Shown one piece after another: positions 1-6,506 of a DNA stretch of 7,168 nt. The notes below the pieces were generated by a model that saw only the letters and a list, made by a program, of their open reading frames with translations, made no database searches and was not told the DNA's origin. The translations under genes and the position numbers were made by a program. Positions within the stretch are counted from its first letter, which is position 1. Every line of letters starts with the position of its first letter. Location of the stretch: assembly GCA_016763875.1 (NCBI GenBank), contig JAESSZ010000098.1:1-7168 (forward strand). Reading direction: 5' to 3'. This DNA comes from Nannocystaceae bacterium. GTDB lineage: Bacteria > Myxococcota_A > Polyangia > Nannocystales > Nannocystaceae.

Positions 1-258
1 CTCGACTTCGGCGTCAGGTGCCGCGACCTCAAGGTGCGGTCGCGTGGTCGGACCGGCCACGGCCATCCGATAGTCCACCGCGCTACGAAATCCGCTGGCC
101 ATTTTCATGCCGGCCTCGACGAGGCTCGGGTCATTCGCCGCGGCGAAGTCGAGGATCATCGCGAACGTGCAGTGCGGGCAGGCGAGCTGCACAAGTGCGG
201 CGATCTGCCCGTCGAGGACCTCAAAGGGGTGGGAGCACTCCGGGCACGCGATGATCAT
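1..258 (-). CDS. Zinc-ribbon protein, C-terminus cut by window edge
   Basis: Reading the minus strand from the ATG at 258-256 gives 86 uninterrupted codons to base 1, so the gene is partial at its 3' end. The protein starts MIIACPECSHPFEVLDGQ and carries Cys5-Pro-Glu-Cys8 and Cys27-Pro-His-Cys30. This CX2C-X18-CX2C pattern is that of a small zinc ribbon. The ribbon is followed by a segment with helical character (residues about 35-65, DFAAANDPSLVEAGMKMASG) and then a Pro/Ala-rich stretch. Similar N-terminal zinc ribbons occur in myxobacterial regulatory or uncharacterised proteins; the function of this one cannot be assigned from the visible part. Its ATG shares one base with the TAA of the upstream beta-barrel gene (TAATG), and no strong Shine-Dalgarno is evident (only GGGG about 11 bases upstream), so translation probably depends on re-initiation after that gene. 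The CX2C pairs and unbroken frame make the gene call firm; the function stays open. Confidence 0.8.
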   Translation of the reverse strand, partial: MIIACPECSHPFEVLDGQIAALVQLACPHCTFAMILDFAAANDPSLVEAGMKMASGFRSAVDYRMAVAGPTTRPHLEVAAPDAEVE

Positions 259-1184
259 TAGAAGTCGAGCCCCAGCGAGAACGTGTACTGCTGTTGGAAC
301 GCGGCATTGTCTTTGACAGCGATCCCCTCAAGCTCGCCCTCAGTACTGCCCTTGGGCACGAACATGGCCTCGAATCCGATCCGGATAACGCTGAAAATCA
401 TGCGCGCCCCGAAGAACGGACGATGCCGAACAATGGTGCCCGCATTCTGGAAGACGAACTCGCTTGGCACAGAGGCGTTGAGGTTGGCGCAAGCCATCTC
501 GTTGTATGCGTCGGCAAACTCGTCACAGTTCGGGGTGGCGTCCAATACCGTGGAGCGGGAGATGATCAGCAGCGCCTCGTAGCCCGCGTATGGGGTCAAC
601 GAGAACGTCTTGCCGAGCCCGAACACGTGCGAGATCGTCACGGCCGGAGCCGCGGTGGTCATGTTGAGGTCTTTGGCGCCCAGGAGCCGTGAGAACGACG
701 CACGCACCGAGATCGAGGGGATCGGCAGGTGATGAAAGCCCTCGTGGAAAGCGAACTTGCCGTAGCCGCTCATCGCCCACATACGGCTGTCGAACATGTG
801 CGTGGCGCCGCCACCCACCTCGAAGCCAGGCCATAGCCCTTTGCGGCCGACGACTTGGAGACTCGGCGCGACTGTATTGGCACCGTCCGCGGTGAGATCC
901 CAATAGGGCTCGGCCTCCGCGATCGTGTTGACTGACATGTCGACTGACAACGCGAAGCCCGACAAACCCAGCGAATCAGCGGGGTCCATAGGCTGCGGTG
1001 CCATGATCACCCCGAGCTGTGACGAGAGGCTTCTGAACGCAGCGTCATCCTGTTGGATGCCGTTGGCCGTCTGCTCGCCCAGTGGGGTGAGATCGAGGTC
1101 ATATTTTCCAGCGTGGGCCTCGCCCGAGACGAGGGCCAGGCCAAACGTAAGAAACCCAAAAAGGCTCAAGAACCGTCGCTGCAT
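258..1184 (-). CDS. Predicted outer-membrane beta-barrel protein, secreted
   Basis: The product is 308 residues if it starts at the ATG at 1184. It opens with a typical Sec signal peptide (MQRRFLSLFG..., hydrophobic core about 6-20) and a likely signal peptidase I site after Ala-His-Ala at residue 25. The mature part shows alternating polar/hydrophobic beta-strand stretches rich in Gly and aromatics, for example around 119-147 and 185-208. It ends in YTFSLGLDF with a C-terminal Phe, which matches the beta-signal recognised by the BAM complex. Cys220 and Cys232 lie in a presumed loop and could form a disulfide. No specific family is recognised; I infer an outer-membrane barrel. The frame is open back to 1280, but that extension lacks a signal peptide at its start and would run through a good promoter at 1212-1241, so 1184 is preferred. 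GGGAG lies 4 bases ahead of this ATG. The stop overlaps the next gene's ATG. Confidence 0.8.
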   Translation of the reverse strand: MQRRFLSLFGFLTFGLALVSGEAHAGKYDLDLTPLGEQTANGIQQDDAAFRSLSSQLGVIMAPQPMDPADSLGLSGFALSVDMSVNTIAEAEPYWDLTADGANTVAPSLQVVGRKGLWPGFEVGGGATHMFDSRMWAMSGYGKFAFHEGFHHLPIPSISVRASFSRLLGAKDLNMTTAAPAVTISHVFGLGKTFSLTPYAGYEALLIISRSTVLDATPNCDEFADAYNEMACANLNASVPSEFVFQNAGTIVRHRPFFGARMIFSVIRIGFEAMFVPKGSTEGELEGIAVKDNAAFQQQYTFSLGLDF

Positions 1185-1211
1185 GACGCTCCCGGGGTCC
1201 GGGGACGGCGG

Positions 1212-1241
1212 AGCGTATCTTGCGCCTAGGAAGCATGTCAA
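1212..1241 (-). promoter_or_regulatory. Sigma-70-type promoter for the beta-barrel gene
   Basis: On the minus strand a perfect TTGACA (-35, plus-strand positions 1241-1236) is followed after 18 bases by TACGCT (-10, 1217-1212), which keeps the TA...T pattern. Transcription would start near 1205, giving a leader of about 20 bases before the ATG at 1184. It lies in the 119-base gap after the IgGFc-type lipoprotein gene and suggests that the beta-barrel and zinc-ribbon genes can be transcribed separately from the genes upstream. No convincing terminator was found in the same gap, so read-through is also possible. Confidence 0.55.
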
Positions 1242-1299
1242 GGATTCGCAGCGCCGTCTTTTTCGGGTCTCGGTAAGCACGTGTGTGCGGCGAGTCTAA

Positions 1300-1314
1300 A
1301 CCTTCATCGTCCGC
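1300..1314. repeat. 15-base direct repeat, copy 1
   Basis: The 15-mer ACCTTCATCGTCCGC occurs here, across the last codons and stop of the IgGFc-type lipoprotein gene, and again on the same strand at 4602-4616 near the start of the first permease gene. The flanks do not match. It may be chance or a shared site; no function can be assigned. Confidence 0.3.
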
Positions 1315-3109
1315 GGCTCGACCAACCCGCAGAATGGGCGTAGCTGGACGCGCAGGACCCAGAACGCGCAGAACACTCAGGACTGATCTGCGCCGGATCT
1401 GCATAACCGAACTGCACCAATCCGAACGGATCCTCCGACTGCACCCCCACCGATGATGCGTTCAGCGGAACATCTGAATACTCGAATTCTCCCAGATCCA
1501 TCCAACTGCTGATGGCGATCGGGCCGACGAAAACGGCCGCTCCGCCGACCCGCCGCACGACCTGGATCCAGTCGCTCGAGAATCCGACGCCAGAGGTGAC
1601 GACGTGGCTGCGGCCGAACGCGGCTGTGTCGACCATTTGGTACATCGCCGGGTCCCCGATATCGGTCGAGGCTTCTGCGGGCTCTCCGGCGGCTCGGCGA
1701 CTCTGGAGGTAGCCCACAACCATGAAACGGTCGTGCTCTGGAGCGACGCCGCGCACGACAAAGCCAACGCCGTTGGCCACACGAATCTCGATCCAGGCGC
1801 CGAGCTCGGGAAGCGTGCACACGCCGTCCAAGAAATCCGCCGGGGAGGGGCAGTTGTCTGCAGTGAGCACCGCGGGTTCAGTGGTGAACGAGGTGGTGCC
1901 GTCGGCGCCCGCATACACCCGCCAGTAGTGGTTTTCTGTCCCCCGCGAAGGAGGGGGGGCGGCCACGGTTTCATGACCCCACCACTGGACCGGGACAAGG
2001 ACCTCTTGGATCGTGTCACAGAAGCCTCCGACGGGATCGGTCCGCACCGGAATACGTGCGCATCGCGTGCCGCCGGCGACCCAGATCGGCTTGTCGCTGG
2101 AGATCACGGTGCCGGAAAGATCGCGCGCGTCAATCGGAATCCCGAGCGCCACGTTGCTGGCTGCCACCCGCACCGCGTCTCCTGCACTGGCCGAGACAAT
2201 CGATCCGGTGCCGCCGGCCGTCGCCCCGGCGAACGCGGCGCCGTCCCCCGCGGTCGGAACCGGCGGTACCCACTCGATGTTGGTGTCGTCACTGAGGACG
2301 ATGATCTCGAAGTAACTCGGGACCCCGAGGTCTTGTGCCTGCGCTCCCAGCGGGCCGTAGGAGGAAACGACGTATCTCGTTCCCAAGGCTGCGACCGGTA
2401 GGAGCAGGGACGAGTCGTTCGACGTCGCGGTGCGACCGGGCGCGTGGTGGTAGGCGGCAATCGGGACGTCGCTTCGCACGCGGTACGTGCTGCCAGTGCG
2501 GTACCAAGACGCGGCGGGACCGACGTCATCTTGCAACGCCCAACGGACGAACTCGCCACCTGCCAGCGTGGTCTCCTGGATCAGGGTCTCGTCTGTCGAC
2601 CCCTCCGCAATACGAAACAACTGCACTGTCGCTGCGCGGGTCGGTGCGGGCGCGGTGAGCACGACCGCATCTTCGAACTCCTCGCGCGCACTGAGCAGGC
2701 GGGCGATCACGAAGTCGCATCCGAGTGAGGTCGTGGGATCGTCGCAAGGGCCCACACACCGGTCGGCCGTACACCCGTCTTGCTCGTCGCAGGGGACACA
2801 GGTGGCATCCACGCCGCAAGGCTCGTCGTTCCACGACATACCGTCGGGGGCGCAAACGCCTAACGATTCATCGCTTGAGCAACGCGTCTCGCCGGGCTCG
2901 CAGACCTGGCCTGTCGCCGAACCCGTCGAGTCGACCGCGGTGTTCTCGGTCGTTGGGTCCTCGCCAAGCGACTCACCGGAAGGACCCGTGGGGCTGAGGC
3001 TCGCACTCGTACCTGTCGCCTCGTTCCCGGTTGACTCGCCGCTCCCTCCGCTAACGCTCGGGCCACAGCCAACAACCGCGCACAGCACCAGCCAACGAAA
3101 TACCACCAT
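1304..3109 (-). CDS. Lipoprotein with IgGFc-binding-type domain
   Basis: This 601-residue protein starts MVVFRWLVLCAVVGCG: a short hydrophobic leader with a lipobox Val-Val-Gly-Cys, lipidated at Cys15. Residues 16-68 form a low-complexity Ser/Thr/Gly/Glu linker typical of surface lipoproteins in Nannocystaceae-like bacteria. Residues 70-131 hold ten cysteines (70, 77, 86, 98, 104, 107, 113, 118, 122, 131), probably a disulfide-rich module. From about 131 to 575 follows a domain like the IgGFc-binding N-terminal family (PF17517). The hallmarks are an IAAYHHAP stretch near 217, NDSSLLLPVAALGTRYVVSS near 231, ISSDKPIWVAGG near 336 and CDTIQEVLVPVQWWG near 364. In bacteria this family is of unknown role; antibody binding should not be assumed. 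The site of action is presumably the outer membrane or cell surface. The gene starts 45 bases after the upstream lipoprotein gene, without a Shine-Dalgarno. Cys579 and Cys586 are close to the C terminus. Confidence 0.88.
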   Translation of the reverse strand: MVVFRWLVLCAVVGCGPSVSGGSGESTGNEATGTSASLSPTGPSGESLGEDPTTENTAVDSTGSATGQVCEPGETRCSSDESLGVCAPDGMSWNDEPCGVDATCVPCDEQDGCTADRCVGPCDDPTTSLGCDFVIARLLSAREEFEDAVVLTAPAPTRAATVQLFRIAEGSTDETLIQETTLAGGEFVRWALQDDVGPAASWYRTGSTYRVRSDVPIAAYHHAPGRTATSNDSSLLLPVAALGTRYVVSSYGPLGAQAQDLGVPSYFEIIVLSDDTNIEWVPPVPTAGDGAAFAGATAGGTGSIVSASAGDAVRVAASNVALGIPIDARDLSGTVISSDKPIWVAGGTRCARIPVRTDPVGGFCDTIQEVLVPVQWWGHETVAAPPPSRGTENHYWRVYAGADGTTSFTTEPAVLTADNCPSPADFLDGVCTLPELGAWIEIRVANGVGFVVRGVAPEHDRFMVVGYLQSRRAAGEPAEASTDIGDPAMYQMVDTAAFGRSHVVTSGVGFSSDWIQVVRRVGGAAVFVGPIAISSWMDLGEFEYSDVPLNASSVGVQSEDPFGLVQFGYADPAQISPECSARSGSCASSYAHSAGWSSRGR

Positions 3110-3127
3110 GACGGGACTATACCCGTC
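3110..3127 (-). promoter_or_regulatory. Hairpin and -10-like box abutting a start codon
   Basis: GACGGG (3110-3115) and CCCGTC (3122-3127) form a perfect 6-base inverted repeat around a 6-base loop, directly against the ATG of the IgGFc-type lipoprotein (3109). On the minus strand the loop reads TATAGT, five of six matches to the -10 consensus, ending 6 bases before the ATG. Two readings are possible: an RNA hairpin occupying the ribosome-binding region, or a -10 element that would start a leaderless mRNA at the ATG. No -35 at the usual distance is seen, and there is no U-tract, so it is not a terminator. Confidence 0.4.
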
Positions 3128-3154
3128 GCTGGGTGGCTTGGGGCGCCGCGCAGG

Positions 3155-3841
3155 TCAACTGGGGTGGGCGACCCACCACGAGAGTTGTGCGCCGCGCTTG
3201 GCGACGATCATGCCGAGTTCCCGGCGCTTGAGTCCTGGGTGCGGCGCATCAGACTGGACCCGGAGGCGGAGTCTTTGGGCCTCGCCTGACGGGGTCCAGG
3301 CATCCCCCTTGAAGATGACCGCGAAGCCGAGCCTTACGTGATTGCCGCCCGCTTGCGTTGGAAATCGGTCGACAGCCTGGAGCTCCACCGACGCGGGGGT
3401 TTGTGGCTGGCCGTCGCCGCGCTCGAGCGTGAAGCGCCAGGCCTCGGCGGTTGTGAGCGCATCGTCGGCCGGCAGCGCTGAGCGATTGCCCAACTCGATC
3501 ACCACGGTGAACGAGGTTTTCTTCGCGACGTAGTGCGAGACCCACCGTTGGCGTCGTTCGCTCAACAGCGCTTCGTCATCGCCACGTGTCCTGCCTCGTT
3601 CGATGCCGGCGGCGATCAGGGCGCCGTCCCACAGCGTCGCATCGATCACCACCCCGTCGGCCGGTACGCTGCGTCGTCGCCTCGTGCGCGCGACACTGTT
3701 GGGACTGACGCCCGCGCTGAGTTTGGCGTCCGCGACACTGCCGTCGTGAAGGACGATCGCAACCCGAGTACCGCAGCCGGCCAGCGGTGCCGTTGCGGCG
3801 AACACCACCGCGGCGAGCGCCGCTGCGGCTCTTAGTCCCAC
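3155..3841 (-). CDS. Small lipoprotein of unknown function
   Basis: From a GTG at 3841 the product is 228 residues. It begins MGLRAAAALAAVVFAATAPL and has the lipobox Leu20-Ala-Gly-Cys23, so it should be a lipidated, outward-facing envelope protein. The start is chosen because GGAGG lies exactly 6 bases ahead and the signal peptide then has normal length; the in-frame ATG at 3889 would add 16 residues and lengthen the overlap. The mature protein has a basic run TRRRR (53-57) and two beta-rich segments (about 110-142, FTVVIELGNRS to RFTLERGDG, and 169-197, VRLGFAVIFKGD to LRVQSD), which suggests a beta-sandwich fold. No named family is recognised. The gene overlaps the end of the pilZ-domain gene by 10 bases, so the two are almost certainly co-transcribed and translationally coupled. 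The ORF ends 45 bases before the IgGFc-type lipoprotein gene. Confidence 0.8.
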   Translation of the reverse strand: MGLRAAAALAAVVFAATAPLAGCGTRVAIVLHDGSVADAKLSAGVSPNSVARTRRRRSVPADGVVIDATLWDGALIAAGIERGRTRGDDEALLSERRQRWVSHYVAKKTSFTVVIELGNRSALPADDALTTAEAWRFTLERGDGQPQTPASVELQAVDRFPTQAGGNHVRLGFAVIFKGDAWTPSGEAQRLRLRVQSDAPHPGLKRRELGMIVAKRGAQLSWWVAHPS

Positions 3842-4527
3842 GCCGGGCCTCCGGCAAACATCAAGCCGACCTTGCGCCCTCGAGACCACGCGACGCGGGC
3901 TTGTAGGGCGATCATGCGACCGGAGTCTTCGCCGCTTCCCGCGACGCGGACGGTGATCTCATCGCCCGCGCTCAGCGTAAGTTCGGTCACGACGCAGATG
4001 CCACCCGCGCTGAGGTCGACGGTCTCAACCGGTAAGATTTGAGTCGCCGGGCCCCCAACGACGGTCAGCCCGACCCCTGGCACCGCACCGGTTTCCCAGC
4101 GCGAGAACTGCCGGAGCGCCCGCCCGTCGTCGCGGCGCGTGATTTTGGCGGGGCGGAGCTGCGCATCCAACCGAACGAGCGTTGTTTTGTCAGCCGCGCA
4201 CGGCTCGGTCCCGTCCATCTGACGCGCCCGCAGACTTCGGTAGAGCAAAATGTCGTATAGGAGATTCCCGGCATACTGACCCCCATCCCGGCCTTTGGCG
4301 GTGACATCGGGACATCGCGGCGGCCGCGGTGCCGGCTGCGCTCCCTGGCTTACGAGTCGAGGTTTTGTCGCCACGGGCTCCAAGCACGAGGCCGCGGTGT
4401 CTCGCGCTCCACAGGAAACTGGGACCGGAGGCGCCGCGCAGCGGCTGGGTGACAGGCCCGCGGGGAGCTCATTTGCGGCGAGCTCCTCGGCGAGGTGACG
4501 GAGGTCTTCGGCGACTGCGGCAGACAT
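3832..4527 (-). CDS. PilZ-domain protein, probable c-di-GMP receptor
   Basis: The product is 231 residues. The C-terminal part (about 137-228) is a PilZ domain with both nucleotide-binding signatures intact: Arg139-Gln-Phe-Ser-Arg143 (RxxxR) and Asp171-Leu-Ser-Ala-Gly-Gly176 (DxSxxG). These are followed by the expected strands (EITVRVAG, ARVAWSRGRKVGLMFAGG). Such domains bind cyclic di-GMP and pass the signal to motility, secretion or envelope partners. Residues 88-102 (GNLLYDILLYRSLRA) look like the helical segment often seen ahead of myxobacterial PilZ domains. The first 80 residues are unusual: a short amphipathic helix, then a Pro/Ala-rich stretch with cysteines at 30, 39, 48 and 72. No signal peptide, so cytoplasmic. 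The ATG at 4527 has only a weak AAGG upstream; an in-frame GTG at 4374 is an alternative start. The stop lies inside the next lipoprotein gene, with which it forms an operon. It is divergent from the permease genes. Confidence 0.85.
   Translation of the reverse strand: MSAAVAEDLRHLAEELAANELPAGLSPSRCAAPPVPVSCGARDTAASCLEPVATKPRLVSQGAQPAPRPPRCPDVTAKGRDGGQYAGNLLYDILLYRSLRARQMDGTEPCAADKTTLVRLDAQLRPAKITRRDDGRALRQFSRWETGAVPGVGLTVVGGPATQILPVETVDLSAGGICVVTELTLSAGDEITVRVAGSGEDSGRMIALQARVAWSRGRKVGLMFAGGPAWD
3848..3852 (-). promoter_or_regulatory. Shine-Dalgarno that sets the lipoprotein's GTG start
   Basis: GGAGG on the minus strand sits inside the last codons of the PilZ-domain gene, 6 bases before the GTG at 3841. 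It is the best ribosome-binding site in the window and decides the start of the downstream lipoprotein in favour of GTG 3841 over ATG 3889. Confidence 0.7.
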
Positions 4528-4565
4528 TCGGGGTGGCCTTTTGTGGTGCGGACTCAGGGGCGGTG

Positions 4566-6491
4566 GTGGCGGGCGGATTGCTCGGCCCTTACTGCACTGG
4601 TACCTTCATCGTCCGCCGAGACCCGAAGTTGAAGCCTGGATCCCAGTCTTCCCGTGCTCCGGTTCGGGCCGCCCCACCAACGGGTGCTAAATCGTGGCTG
4701 GAGCCGCGAGAGCACTGGGTGCTCCTTGTTCTGTGGGTACTGTCGTGGCCGAGCGTCGTCGTCGTGGTGGTCGATGATGGGCCACCGTGGGTGGCATGGG
4801 TCGCGCTCACGGGACAGGTCGCGTTCGCAGCGCTAGCGCTGTGGTGGGCGATCACGGGCTTCTCGGGCTACGTGCAACGCGCCGGGCGCCGGATCTTGCG
4901 TCGTCCAGGCGCGCGTGTGCGAGCGCCTGTGTGGCCGATTTTCCTCATGTTGGGGATCGCCGCCGCCGCGGTAGTGGCGCTGTACCTCGGCGCTCGTATG
5001 GCGCCGCTGGGGATCGTGGTCGCATTGAGTTTCGGGGCGGCGCTTGTGCTCGTGCTCGTGCGCCGCTTTGCCGTATTTGCCACGCTCTCCATCGTTGGGA
5101 TCGCCATCGGTGTCGCCGCGCTGATCGTCGTGCAGTCGGTTGCGACGGGCTTCCAGCATGAGTTCGAGCGTCGTGTCCTGGGCGTGTACGCGCACATCAA
5201 CGTCACGCGCGCATTTGGAATCACCGAGTATCGGCGGTTCGAGACGCACCTGCGCACACTGGACGGTGTCGTGGGGGCGAGCCCGTTTGTCTACTACGCG
5301 ATGGCGCTCGCGCCCTACGATCCCACCCGCGATCGGGCGGGGGATGTCCGGCGCGCCAGCGTGTTGGTCAAGGGCATCGAGCCGACCAGCGCTGACCAGG
5401 TTATCGACCTCAGTGATCATCTGCGCCACGCGGGCCCAGAGCACACTGCCCTGGTTTCCGATCTCACCTCGGATCTTGTTCTGCAGCCGATTCGCGACAG
5501 GGAGGCCAAACGGCTACCCGCAGTGATTGCTGATACGCCGGATCCCCGCGGCCCGGACTGGTTTGCGCCCGCCCTGGCCGACTACCGCAGCCAGCCCGAT
5601 AGCCTCAAGTACAGCCGTACTCGGGTGAGCGACGTCTTCGACGACGACGACTGGCCGGACGAGGAGGGGACCACGGAGGTCGCGCTCGACCCGGACACGT
5701 TGCCCACAATGTTCATCGGCGTCACCTTGGCGCGTGAACTCTCGCTGTCGGAGGACGACCTGGTGATGCTTGTCGACCCGGGCGCAACGTTCGATCACAG
5801 CGAGGCGCCTGAGTTTCGCTACTACCGGATCGCGGGCATCTTTCGCGCCGGGTTTCAGGAGTACGACACGCGGCTGGTGTACGTGCACATCAAAGAGCTG
5901 CAGTTCTTCAAGTACCGCGGCAAGGACAGCGTGTCGGGCATCGACCTGCGGCTGGCCGACCCCTATGAGGCGCCCGAGATCGAGTCGGAGTTGCGGCAGA
6001 CGATCGGCGACGATGAGTACTCGATTCTCGAGTGGCAAAAACTCAACGCGAATCTCTTTCAGTCGATCCGGACCCAGAAGGCGATCCTCACGATCATTCT
6101 CAGTCTCGTGAGCGCCGTGGCGGGGTTCAATGTGTTGGCCGCCCTGTGGACCATGGTGGTGCGCCGCACGCCTGAGATCGCGATCATGATGTCGATGGGG
6201 GCCACCGAAGCCGCAGTGGCACGCATTTTCCAGTTCACTGGGATGACGATTGGCGCGGTGGGCAGCGCGGCCGGGCTGTGCTTCGGGCTGCTGTTGTGTT
6301 GGGTGGTCGAGTTGTATGGCTACACGCTGGATCCCGAGGTCTACTTCATCGAGCGGTTGCCGGTGGAGATCACACTCGTACAAGTTGGTGCAGTGCTCGT
6401 GCTGACCATGGCGATCAGCTTTGTTGCGACCATTCCTCCGGCGCTGCGTGCCGCGAAGCTTCGACCCGTTGACGGTCTGCGCTACGAGTAA
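4566..6491 (+). CDS. LolC/LolE-family ABC permease, enlarged
   Basis: Membrane subunit of a probable lipoprotein-releasing (Lol-type) ABC exporter, which extracts lipoproteins from the inner membrane. From GTG 4566 it has 641 residues; the family is usually near 400. The canonical first helix is at about 171-196 (ATLSIVGIAIGVAALIVVQS), followed by NGF-like TGFQHEFE, the motif VVGASPF...SVLVKGIEP of the MacB-like periplasmic domain, and the FtsX domain from about 504 with EIAIMMSMGAT (537-547). The C terminus LRPVDGLRYE is typical of LolC. Two features are extra: about four hydrophobic segments before the canonical helix (52-69, 75-98, 122-141, 147-165), and an insertion at about 300-380 with the acidic run DVFDDDDWPDEEG. 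The start is uncertain: GTG 4566 has AGGGG 5 bases upstream; GTG 4563, TTG 4629 and GTG 4719 are alternatives. Extension back to 4329 would overlap the PilZ gene and is rejected. LolC versus LolE cannot be settled here. Confidence 0.88.
   Translation: MAGGLLGPYCTGTFIVRRDPKLKPGSQSSRAPVRAAPPTGAKSWLEPREHWVLLVLWVLSWPSVVVVVVDDGPPWVAWVALTGQVAFAALALWWAITGFSGYVQRAGRRILRRPGARVRAPVWPIFLMLGIAAAAVVALYLGARMAPLGIVVALSFGAALVLVLVRRFAVFATLSIVGIAIGVAALIVVQSVATGFQHEFERRVLGVYAHINVTRAFGITEYRRFETHLRTLDGVVGASPFVYYAMALAPYDPTRDRAGDVRRASVLVKGIEPTSADQVIDLSDHLRHAGPEHTALVSDLTSDLVLQPIRDREAKRLPAVIADTPDPRGPDWFAPALADYRSQPDSLKYSRTRVSDVFDDDDWPDEEGTTEVALDPDTLPTMFIGVTLARELSLSEDDLVMLVDPGATFDHSEAPEFRYYRIAGIFRAGFQEYDTRLVYVHIKELQFFKYRGKDSVSGIDLRLADPYEAPEIESELRQTIGDDEYSILEWQKLNANLFQSIRTQKAILTIILSLVSAVAGFNVLAALWTMVVRRTPEIAIMMSMGATEAAVARIFQFTGMTIGAVGSAAGLCFGLLLCWVVELYGYTLDPEVYFIERLPVEITLVQVGAVLVLTMAISFVATIPPALRAAKLRPVDGLRYE
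4578..4606 (+). promoter_or_regulatory. Weak candidate promoter for the permease genes
   Basis: TTGCTC (4578-4583) and TACCTT (4601-4606) are separated by 17 bases and give a partial match to a sigma-70 promoter reading rightward, with a start near 4613. If real, the first permease would have to begin at TTG 4629 or GTG 4719 rather than at 4566. The match is modest (three of six bases in each box). No good promoter for the divergent pilZ-domain gene was found in this region. Confidence 0.2.
4602..4616. repeat. 15-base direct repeat, copy 2
   Basis: Second exact copy of the 15-mer found at 1300-1314. This one lies in the divergent region between the PilZ-domain gene and the first permease, overlapping the candidate -10 box. 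Confidence 0.3.
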
Positions 6492-6506
6492 GCGGGGCTT
6501 GAATCG

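Noticed and set aside
1185..1280. Longer N-terminus for the beta-barrel protein, starting at 1280
   Set aside because: It would put the signal peptide 32 residues inside the protein and run across a TTGACA...TACGCT promoter.
1261..1303. Rho-independent terminator after the IgGFc-type lipoprotein gene
   Set aside because: Only a 4-base stem (GCAC...GTGC) is found and no U-tract follows it at the right distance.
1604..2401. Long plus-strand open frame (265 codons)
   Set aside because: It lies wholly antisense to the IgGFc-type lipoprotein gene, is rich in Arg/Gly/His without any domain pattern, and arises from GC-rich codon bias.
1304..3109. Antibody-binding function for the IgGFc-type protein
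   Set aside because: The family name comes from a mammalian mucin-like protein; in environmental bacteria the domain has no demonstrated antibody-binding role.
3116..3158. TTGACC at 3158-3153 as -35 partner of TATAGT at 3121-3116
   Set aside because: The spacer would be 31 bases, far from the usual 16-18.
2487..3341. Plus-strand open frame of 284 codons
   Set aside because: It is antisense to the ends of two well-supported lipoprotein genes, with Ser/Pro/Arg-rich composition typical of a shadow frame and no recognisable motif.
4329..4565. Longer N-terminus for the first permease
   Set aside because: It would overlap about 200 bases of the PilZ-domain gene, and the added residues show no membrane or domain character.
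5514..6383. Minus-strand open frame of 289 codons
   Set aside because: It is antisense to the conserved permease; the His/Arg/Gln-rich product has no domain pattern.
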